DNA from: Kordia algicida OT-1
GTDB taxonomy: Bacteria > Bacteroidota > Bacteroidia > Flavobacteriales > Flavobacteriaceae
Direction: 5' to 3'
Length of the DNA: 64,000 nt
Assembly: GCF_000154725.1 (NCBI RefSeq)
Contig: NZ_DS544873.1
Coordinates: 4,969,130-5,033,129 of the forward strand
Shown in pieces: positions 36,936 through 48,900 of the stretch. The notes beneath the pieces are model-generated. The model worked only from the letters and a program-made list of their open reading frames with translations. It ran no database searches and had not been told where the DNA came from. Position numbers and translations under genes: made by a program. Every line of letters starts with the position of its first letter. Position 1 is the stretch's first letter.

Positions 36936-39900
36936 ATGAGCAATAATATTTTCCCTAAATCATTAAAGAAATTTAATTTCTTTAATGATGCTTCTATGAA
37001 TGGCCTATTACAAAAAGTAATTCTATTATTAATATTTGGTGTTTTTAGTATAAATACAAGTTTAGCTCAATGTGCTGACACATCTCCAACAGGTGATTGT
37101 GATAGCGATACTGTGCAAAATGGGGTGGACCTTGATGATGATAATGATGGGATTTTAGATGATTCAGAAAAAAGTTATGTTATGATGCAATATAATCTTT
37201 CTGGAGTCATTGATGGCAGCAGAGATAGAGGTGCTCCAAATAACTTAAATAGAGACTTTGTTTTTGGTGATAATTATTTTTTTAATTTAAGCTTTTCTGA
37301 GCCTATTAAGATTTCAATACAAACAACTATAGGGGATCAAAGTTCAGGGAGGTCAGGAAATGTAATAGTTGATGGAAATTCTTTACCTGTAAGTACCACT
37401 GCAGGAAATTTTCAAACAGTAACTCATAATCCTAATAGCGCAGCTAACTATGCTGTGAACTTAGTAGGTACTGATTTGACTATGACACAATTAACGGTTA
37501 GAGATTTCTACTCAAATGTAATTATAGCAAGGTTTGATTTTGGTACGACAACTTCTCCAGTAGCAAGTGGCTTCATTCAAATGACAGAGACTAGTACTTC
37601 TCCTCAAGAAATATATCTAGAATCAGCTTCTATTGATACAGACCAAGATAATATACCTAATTATTTGGATTTAGACTCTGATGGAGATGGTTGTCCTGAT
37701 GCGATAGAAGGAGGATTAAAGTTGTCTAATGGTGTTTTGGTAGCATCTTCTATGAGTGGAGGGAATACTGGAGCAAACTATAATGGAAGTAGTCCAAACC
37801 CTGTATTTGATAATCTTGGTATTTCGGTTGATTCTGAAGGGATTCCTACAATTGCGGGCTCAAATGGTCAATCCCCATGGTATAGTGTAGATGCATCAGG
37901 GTCAAGCAAATGTTTAGATACTGATATGGACGGTATAAATGATTATGTTGATACTGATGATGATAATGATGGAATACTAGATTTAGATGAAGGTTTTTGT
38001 GAAGGAGTTAGTGTTATTTTCTTAGAAAACACATATAATATAACTCTTTCGGATTTTGATGTTTCTAATGGAGTTGATTATGTGGCTCAACAGGGAGGAG
38101 ATCCTTCTCCTTTAGCGCCAAAGTTATTTTTAAATGGTTATGATAGGGTAGGTGGTAAATCGAGAATTGAATTTACATATACTACGCCAGAAAGTTTTAA
38201 CGTTGACGCAACAGGAAATATATATTTTAGGTTTTGGTACTACGATAACATTTTAGATTCAACAGGCTCTTATGGGCAAGTATTAAATTGTACTTTTTTT
38301 ACTTCGCAAGGAAATTTGACGCAATCATTAGATTTAAATACATTTAGTGCCTCTGACATAAATACTTTAGATAATGGGGGTTGGATATACAGAGAACTGG
38401 TTTTTACAGCAACTCCTAATACAACGATTTCTTTAACAGGTTTCAATTTTGACATAGAAGGAAATGGTAACGGGACAGTGTCTCCTTTCAATCCTAATAC
38501 TAGTGAAGTGTTTGCGATAGCACCTCTTAATATCTCTGTTGAAAGTTGTAATGCGAATAGGAATACTGATGCTGATACTTTTTTTGATCATTTGGATGTA
38601 GATAGTGATAACGATGGTTGTTTTGATGCCTTAGAGGGAGGAGATAATATCTTAGCGACTAATGTGCAAGCTAATGGACAGTTAGATGGAATAGTAGACG
38701 GAACTACAGGGGTGCCTAATAATGTAGATATAAACAACGGGCAAACTGTAGGAACTTCAACCAATTTCCAATCGACAAGTGATCAATGTGATGACGATGG
38801 TGATGGAGTTCTCAATGCAAGTGATGTATGTGATGGAGCAAACGATTCATTAGATAGTGATAATGATGGTGTTCCAGATAGTTGTGATTTAGATGATGAC
38901 AATGATGGAATCTTAGATGTGGATGAGGGGTGTAATGATACTGAATTTGCTGGAGATGATTCAAGTCCAACAGGAAGTCCTAGCGCAGTATTTATTTCAT
39001 ATCCCAATACCACAGCGGCTTTTCCACCGAGTAATTCAAATATATCGAGTATTATTTCGGTAGCAAGTGTGTCTAATCAATCAGCAGGTTCAGGACTTAC
39101 TATGACGCACAAAGGGGCTCAAGCTATTGATATAAGTAATGTTGGGGCATTAAACTATACTGAGGCAATTGCAAATAATGAATACTTAGAATTTAGTTTT
39201 ACTACAACAAATTCTTATGATGTTGCTTATTTAGATTGGGTTGGGTTCTATAATAGGATTGATCAAGAAGGCTTTTCTGTAACATATGCTATATCAAACA
39301 ATGGAGGTAGTAGTTTTACAGATTTAGCAACTTTTGTCGAAACAGCTAATGATGGAGGTGGGACATTCCCTCAAGGAAGAGAAGCTGAAGATGTATTAGA
39401 TTATGAGTTGCTAAACAATACAACATACACTATTCGTATATACTTTTACGCTCTTGGTGCTTCTGTAATCGAATTTGATGATACAATAGTTGCTTTTGAC
39501 TTTTGTGCTAAAAATACGGATGGAGATGCTTTTGCGGATTATTTGGATGTAGATAGCGATAACGATGGTTGTTTTGATGCGATTGAAGGGGGAGATAATA
39601 TACTAGCAGCTAATGTACAAGCTAATGGACAGTTAGATGGTAATATAAATAGTACAACTGGTGTTCCAAATAACGTAGATGTAAATAATGGTCAAGCAAT
39701 TGGAGCGTCCGCAGACGATACCCAATATGATGCAGATGGGCAATGTGATCAAGATGGGGATGGAGTAATTGATGCCAACGATGTTTGTAATGGTTTTGAT
39801 GACAATGATGATAATGATAATGATGGGGTTCCAGATGTCTGTGATCAAGATGATGACAATGATGGTATATTAGATACACAAGAATTATGTGGAACGAATC

Positions 39901-42900
39901 CTCAACCAGTAAATTTAGAATCAACTATAAGAGTGGAAATAGACTTAGATCAATTCCCTAATGAAACTGGCTGGTCATTAGCACTTGGAGGAAACACCAT
40001 TGCAAGTGTGCCACAAGGAACATATGGTACAGGTAATGTAACTGTCGCACAAGACATAACAATTACAGAAAATGGAAACTATTTCTTCACAATTACAGAC
40101 AACTTTGGTGATGGTATTCAAGGAAACTCATACAGAATTCTATTAGACGGAGTTATTGTAATCAATAGAACTTTTGGTTCTCCTACAGATACAACGACAT
40201 TTTCTCAAACAGACAACTTCCCAGTAAATACAATTGTGTCAAATTCTTTCAGTTGTTTAACTGATGATCCAAATGGAGATGCAGATGGTGATGGTATCAT
40301 TAACTATCAAGATCCTGATTTCTGTTCATTAAATGGAAATGGAGTTTGTGCAAGCTTGGATAATGATAACGATGGAATAATCAACTCCATGGATACTGAT
40401 ACTGATGGTGACGGTTGTGTTGATGCAATAGAAGCAGGACACACGGATGACGATGCTGATGGTAGGCTAGGAAACTCTCCTGTAACAGTCAATCCCGCCA
40501 ATGGTAGAGTTACAGGGCAAGGCGGATACACAGGAACTGACCTTGCGGTTACCAACTCTGGTAATACTTCTGCTTGTGCAACATGTGAACTATTAAATGC
40601 TTCGGTTTCTTCTGTTTTCTGTGATGATAATGGAACACCTCTTGATGATTCAGACGATACTTTTACATTCTACATAAGTCCTAATGGTAATCTGCTAAGT
40701 GCAACATATAGTGTTTCTGGCGGAATCACAAGATCAAATATTCCCTACGATGCGCCAGAGCAATTTGGGCCATTTGCAATTTCTGGTGGAAACATCACTT
40801 TTACCATTACAGATGATGGAGACGGCTCATGTCAGTTAACAAATGTAGTAGTGGCACCACCAGCAACATGTTCCACAGCAACTGCTGTTGATACTGATAC
40901 TGATGATGTAATTGACAGTGTTGATATTGACAATGATAATGACGGAATCATTGATGATAATGAAAATCCTTGTGCTTCACGACCAATAACTTCTGGTTCT
41001 TGGACAGGAAGCAATCCTTACAACAATACAGCTGGACCAGTTGGAGTTACCTTCGGAAGTACAATTCCAAGTGGTGGGTCAATAGTGTATACGCCAAATG
41101 ATACCATGACTACAAATTCTTTCTTTTCAGATCCAGCAGTAGAAGGTTCTAATTCTCTAGATTTTTTCTTTACTTGGGATACCTCTCCAGAATCCTTAAA
41201 CGCAGCTTCTGATGATGCAGTAATCGGGACAATAACAATAACATATGCACAACCTGTTTACAATCCAGTCATTCATATTGACAGACTTGGAGGAAATGCC
41301 CAAGTTCCCACTGGAAACTACATCTCAAATACATCGTTTTGGACATTACAAACAGCAGGTTTGTCAATGGCTAAAATCTCAGGAAACGATCAATTAATCG
41401 TAAAATCAAACCAATTTTATCGTGAGCCTAACCAAAACCTAGGTTCAGGAACACCAATCGTACTTTCTGGTGATGCAGATTCAGCAGGATTTGGTACTGC
41501 AGCAGGAAGTATTCAAATATATGGTAGAGTAACAACATTAACCTTCCAAGTTACAGGTGAAGGCTTAGATGGTAATGGTACTGATCGTTTAGAAATGTCA
41601 TTTGACGCATGTCCAGTAATAGATACTGATGACGATGGTACTCCAGATTTCTTAGATACTGATAGTGATGGTGATGGATGTCCAGATGCAATAGAAGGAT
41701 CGGCAAACTTTGTTGCTGCAGATTTAACATCTAGTAATAATCTAGCAGACGATGACGAAGGAGCAGTTAATCCCGCTAATGGAGTTCCTACCAATGCAGG
41801 AAGTCCACAAGCAACAAATTCAAATGTAACAACAGCTACACAAGCAGCTATTACAACAGAACCAACAAGTCAAACAACTCTTGCAGGCGGAAGTGTAACA
41901 TATACTGCTGCTGCAAGTTCACAATCAACAACCACATTTTCAGGAGGAACACCAAACTACACAGTCCCTCCAGCTGTAGACTCGTCAGCTAACATAAGTT
42001 ATCAATGGCAAGAAAGTACAGATAATGGTGCAACTTGGACGGACATTACGGTTGCAGGAGTAAATCCAACATATTCTGGATTCAATACAAATACGCTGAC
42101 GCTAACGAACGTACCGAGTTCTTATAACGGATATGATTATCAGTTAGTTATTACGCATAGTGAAAATGAATGTATTCTTGTAGATTCTCAAGATGCAAAT
42201 CTAACAGTAAATCCGCTAGTTGCCTTTAGCGTAGGAGATGTCACCGTTGTAGAAGATGCGGGGACAGCATCCGTACCAGTAAGTATTGATAATCCAAGTA
42301 CTGTAGATACGGTAGTATCAATCACTACAGTAGATAACTCAGCAACCAATCCAGCTGATTATACAACTACCACAGTAACGGCAACAATTCCAGCAGGACA
42401 AACTACAGTAGATGTGACAATTCCAATCACTGACGATACAACAAATGAGCCAGTTGAAAATTTTACAGTAACAGGAAATGTAATTAGTGGAAATACAACA
42501 AATACAAGTGATGCAGGAACGGTAACAATTAATGATGATGATGTCCCTGATGTTGGATGTACAATAGATCAAACTTTTGATTGGTCTACAAGTGGTTGGA
42601 ATTCTGGTGAAACATCTAATAGTTATATCGTAGGAGGAGCACCAATCTCTTTTACTACGACACCACCGTCTGGAGGAAGTTTCTTTGGTGGTTCTCCAGC
42701 GGTAGCTCCATTTTATCAAGGTGATTTAGCTGTAACAGACGATCAATTAATTATCGCTACACTTGCATCTGAATTAGATGGTAATGAGGTAAATATTACT
42801 ATAGACTTAGGAGCATCTCAAGTAGGTTTAGAAGGAGTTAATTTCTCTTTATTTGATATTGATGGAGGAGATAATGGATCAACAGTTAATTATAGAGAAA

Positions 42901-45900
42901 TCATTACAATTCAAGGTTTCTTAGATGGTACGCCTATCAATCCTATTATTCTAGGTTCCAGTATTCATACCATAGCAACAAATGTCGTTACGGCAGATGC
43001 TTTCGAAGTGCCAACATCAGGAGCGGCTTCTGCCGATGGAGTTTTAGGTGTGTATTTTACTAGTGCTGTAGATCAGGTTGTAATTAATTTTGAGCTAGCT
43101 CCTGGAGCAACTTATACAGGAAGCTCATCTCCTGGATTTAGCTTATACAATGTTAATTTCTGTTCATTACCTGCCTTCACTGTAGGAGATGTCACTGTTG
43201 CAGAAGACAATGGATCAGCATCCGTACCAGTAAGTATTGACAATCCAAGCAGTGTAGATACGGTAGTATCAATCACCACGGTAGATAACTCAGCGACAAA
43301 TCCAGCTGATTATACCACAACAACGGTAACGGCAACAATCCCAGCGGGACAAACTACGGTGGATGTAACAATCCCAATCACAGATGATTTAGTAGGAGAA
43401 CCAACAGAGGACTTTACTGTAACTGGAAACGTAGTAAGTGGCAACACTTCTAATGCAAGTGATTCAGGAACAGTAACAATTACCGACAATGATACCCCAG
43501 CCTTCACTGTAGGCGATGTCACTGTTGCAGAAGACAATGGATCAGCATCCGTACCAGTAAGTATTGACAATCCAAGCAGTGTAGATACGGTAGTATCAAT
43601 CACCACGGTAGATAACAGTGCTACCAATCCAGCTGATTATACCACCACAACGGTAACGGCAACAATTCCAGCGGGACAAACCAGCGTAGATGTAACAATC
43701 CCAATCACAGATGATTTAGTAGGAGAACCAACAGAGGACTTTACCGTAACAGGAAACGTAGTAAGTGGCAACACAACTAACGCAAGTGATTCAGGAACAG
43801 TAACGATCACCGACAATGATACCCCTGCCTTCACTGTAGGAGATGTAACAGTAGCAGAGGACAATGGATCAGCATCCGTACCAGTAAGTATTGACAATCC
43901 AAGCTCTGTAGATACGGTAGTATCAATCACTACAGTAGATAACTCAGCGACCAATCCAGCTGATTATACCACAACAACGGTAACAGCAACAATCCCAGCG
44001 GGACAAACCAGTGTAGATGTAACAATTCCAATCACAGATGATTTAGTAGGAGAACCAACAGAGGACTTTACCGTAACTGGAAACGTAGTAAGTGGCAACA
44101 CAACTAATGCAAGTGATTCAGGAACAGTAACGATCACCGACAATGATACCCCTGCCTTCACTGTAGGAGATGTCACAGTAGCAGAAGATGCGGGGACAGC
44201 ATCCGTACCAGTAAGTATTGACAATCCAAGTAGTGTAGATACGGTAGTATCAATCACCACAGTAGATAACTCAGCAACCAATCCAGCTGATTATACCACC
44301 ACAACGGTAACGGCAACAATCCCAGCGGGACAAACCAGCGTAGATGTAACAATTCCAATCACAGATGATTTGGTTGGAGAACCAACAGAGGACTTTACCG
44401 TAACAGGAAACGTAGTAAGTGGCAACACAACTAATGCAAGTGATTCAGGAACAGTAACGATCACCGACAATGATACCCCTGCCTTCACTGTAGGAGATGT
44501 CACTGTTGCAGAAGACAATGGATCAGCATCCGTACCAGTAAGTATTGACAATCCAAGCAGTGTAGATACGGTAGTATCAATCACCACGGTAGATAACTCA
44601 GCGACAAATCCAGCTGATTATACCACAACAACGGTAACGGCAACAATCCCAGCGGGACAAACTACAGTGGATGTAACAATCCCAATCACAGATGATTTAG
44701 TAGGAGAACCAACAGAGGACTTTACTGTAACTGGAAACGTAGTAAGTGGCAACACTTCTAATGCAAGTGATTCAGGAACAGTAACAATTACCGACAATGA
44801 TACCCCAGCCTTCACTGTAGGCGATGTCACTGTTGCAGAAGACAATGGATCAGCATCCGTACCAGTAAGTATTGACAATCCAAGCTCTGTAGATACGGTA
44901 GTATCAATCACCACGGTAGATAACAGTGCTACCAATCCAGCTGATTATACCACCACAACGGTAACGGCAACAATTCCAGCGGGACAAACCAGTGTAGATG
45001 TAACAATTCCAATCACAGATGATTTGGTTGGAGAACCAACAGAGGACTTTACTGTAACTGGAAACGTAGTAAGTGGCAACACTTCTAATGCAAGTGATTC
45101 AGGAACAGTAACGATCACCGACAATGATACCCCTGCCTTCACTGTAGGAGATGTCACTGTCGCAGAAGATGCGGGGACAGCATCCGTACCAGTAAGTATT
45201 GACAATCCAAGCTCTGTAGATACGGTAGTATCAATCACCACAGTAGATAACTCAGCGACAAATCCAGCTGATTATACCACCACAACGGTAACGGCAACAA
45301 TTCCAGCGGGACAAACCAGCGTAGATGTAACAATTCCAATCACAGATGATTTAGTAGGAGAGCCAACAGAGGACTTTACTGTAACTGGAAACGTAGTAAG
45401 TGGCAACACAACTAATGCAAGTGATTCAGGAACAGTAACAATTACCGACAATGATACCCCTGCCTTCACTGTAGGCGATGTCACTGTTGCAGAAGACAAT
45501 GGATCAACATCCGTACCAGTAAGTATTGACAATCCAAGCTCTGTAGATACGGTAGTATCAATCACCACAGTAGATAACTCAGCAACCAATCCAGCTGATT
45601 ATACCACCACAACGGTAACGGCAACAATTCCAGCGGGACAAACCAGCGTAGATGTAACAATCCCAATCACAGATGATTTAGTAGGCGAACCAACAGAGGA
45701 CTTTACCGTAACTGGAAACGTAGTAAGTGGCAACACAACTAACGCAAGTGATTCAGGAACAGTAACGATCACCGACAATGATACCCCAGCCTTCACTGTA
45801 GGAGATGTAACAGTAGCAGAAGATGCGGGGACAGCATCCGTACCAGTAAGTATTGACAATCCAAGCAGTGTAGATACGGTAGTATCAATCACCACAGTAG

Positions 45901-48900
45901 ATAACAGTGCTACCAATCCAGCTGATTATACCACAACAACGGTAACAGCAACAATCCCAGCGGGACAAACTACGGTGGATGTAACAATTCCAATCACGGA
46001 TGATTTAGTAGGAGAGCCAACAGAGGACTTTACCGTAACTGGAAACGTAGTAAGTGGCAACACAACTAATGCAAGTGATTCAGGAACAGTAACAATCACC
46101 GACAATGATACCCCAGCCTTCACTGTAGGCGATGTCACTGTTGCAGAAGACAATGGATCAACATCCGTACCAGTAAGTATTGACAATCCAAGTAGTGTAG
46201 ATACGGTAGTATCAATCACCACGGTAGATAACTCAGCGACAAATCCAGCTGATTATACCACAACAACGGTAACGGCAACAATTCCAGCGGGACAAACCAG
46301 TGTAGATGTAACAATTCCAATTACAGATGATCTAGTAGGAGAGCCAACAGAGGACTTTACCGTAACAGGAAACGTAGTAAGTGGCAACACAACTAACGCA
46401 AGTGATTCAGGAACAGTAACGATCACCGACAATGATACCCCTGCCTTCACTGTAGGAGATGTAACAGTAGCAGAAGATGCGGGGACAGCATCCGTACCAG
46501 TAAGTATTGACAATCCAAGTAGTGTAGATACGGTAGTATCAATCACCACAGTAGATAACTCAGCAACCAATCCAGCTGATTATACAACCACGACCGTAAC
46601 GGCAACAATCCCAGCGGGACAAACCAGCGTAGATGTAACAATTCCAATCACAGATGATCTAGTAGGAGAGCCAACAGAGGACTTTACCGTAACTGGAAAC
46701 GTAGTAAGTGGCAACACAACTAATGCAAGTGATTCAGGAACAGTAACGATCACCGACAATGATACCCCTGCCTTCACTGTAGGAGATGTAACAGTAGCAG
46801 AAGATGCGGGGACAGCATCCGTACCAGTAAGTATTGACAATCCAAGTAGTGTAGATACGGTAGTATCAATCACCACGGTAGATAACTCAGCGACAAATCC
46901 AGCTGATTATACCACAACAACGGTAACGGCAACAATCCCAGCGGGACAAACCAGCGTAGATGTAACAATTCCAATTACAGATGATCTAGTAGGAGAACCA
47001 ACAGAGGACTTTACTGTAACAGGAAACGTAGTAAGTGGCAACACTTCTAATGCAAGTGATTCAGGAACAGTAACGATCACCGACAATGATACCCCTGCCT
47101 TCACTGTAGGAGATGTCACTGTTGCAGAAGATGCGGGGACAGCATCCGTACCAGTAAGTATTGACAATCCAAGTAGTGTAGATACGGTAGTATCAATCAC
47201 CACAGTAGATAACAGTGCTACCAATCCAGCTGATTATACCACCACAACGGTAACGGCAACAATCCCAGCGGGACAAACCAGCGTAGATGTAACAATTCCA
47301 ATTACAGATGATCTAGTAGGAGAACCAACAGAGGACTTTACCGTAACTGGAAACGTAGTAAGTGGCAACACAACTAACGCAAGTGATTCAGGAACAGTAA
47401 CGATCACCGACAATGATACCCCTGCCTTCACTGTAGGAGATGTAACAGTAGCAGAGGACAATGGATCAGCATCCGTACCAGTAAGTATTGACAATCCAAG
47501 CAGTGTAGATACGGTAGTATCAATCACTACAGTAGATAACTCAGCGACCAATCCAGCTGATTATACCACCACGACCGTAACGGCAACGATTCCAGCGGGA
47601 CAAACCAGCGTAGATGTAACAATTCCAATTACAGATGATTTAGTAGGAGAGCCAACAGAGGACTTTACCGTAACAGGAAACGTAGTAAGTGGCAACACAA
47701 CTAACGCAAGTGATTCAGGAACAGTAACGATCACTGACAATGATACCCCTGCCTTCACTGTAGGAGATCTCACTGTTGCAGAAGATGCGGGGACAGCATC
47801 CGTACCAGTAAGTATTGACAATCCAAGTAGTGTAGATACGGTAGTATCAATCACCACAGTAGATAACTCAGCGACAAATCCAGCTGATTATACCACCACA
47901 ACGGTAACGGCAACAATTCCAGCGGGACAAACCAGTGTAGATGTAACAATTCCAATTACAGATGATCTAGTAGGAGAGCCAACAGAGGACTTTACCGTAA
48001 CAGGAAACGTAGTAAGTGGCAACACAACTAACGCAAGTGATTCAGGAACAGTAACGATCACCGACAATGATACCCCTGCCTTCACTGTAGGAGATGTAAC
48101 AGTAGCAGAAGATGCGGGGACAGCATCCGTACCAGTAAGTATTGACAATCCAAGTAGTGTAGATACGGTAGTATCAATCACCACAGTAGATAACTCAGCT
48201 ACCAATCCAGCTGATTATACCACCACAACGGTAACGGCAACGATTCCAGCGGGACAAACCAGCGTAGATGTAACAATTCCAATCACAGATGATTTAGTAG
48301 GAGAACCAACAGAGGACTTTACCGTAACTGGAAACGTAGTAAGTGGCAACACAACTAACGCAAGTGATTCAGGAACAGTAACGATCACCGACAATGATAC
48401 CCCTGCCTTCACTGTAGGAGATCTCACTGTTGCAGAAGATGCGGGGACAGCATCCGTACCAGTAAGTATTGACAATCCAAGTAGTGTAGATACGGTAGTA
48501 TCAATCACCACAGTAGATAACAGTGCTACCAATCCAGCTGATTATACCACCACAACGGTAACGGCAACAATTCCAGCGGGACAAACCAGCGTAGATGTAA
48601 CAATTCCAATCACGGATGATTTAGTAGGAGAACCAACAGAGGACTTTACTGTAACTGGAAACGTAGTAAGTGGCAACACTTCTAATGCAAGTGATTCAGG
48701 AACAGTAACAATTACCGACAATGATACCCCAGCCTTCACTGTAGGAGATCTCACTGTTGCAGAAGACAATGGATCAGCATCCGTACCAGTAAGTATTGAC
48801 AATCCAAGCTCTGTAGATACGGTAGTATCAATCACCACGGTAGATAACAGTGCTACCAATCCAGCTGATTATACCACCACAACGGTAACGGCAACAATTC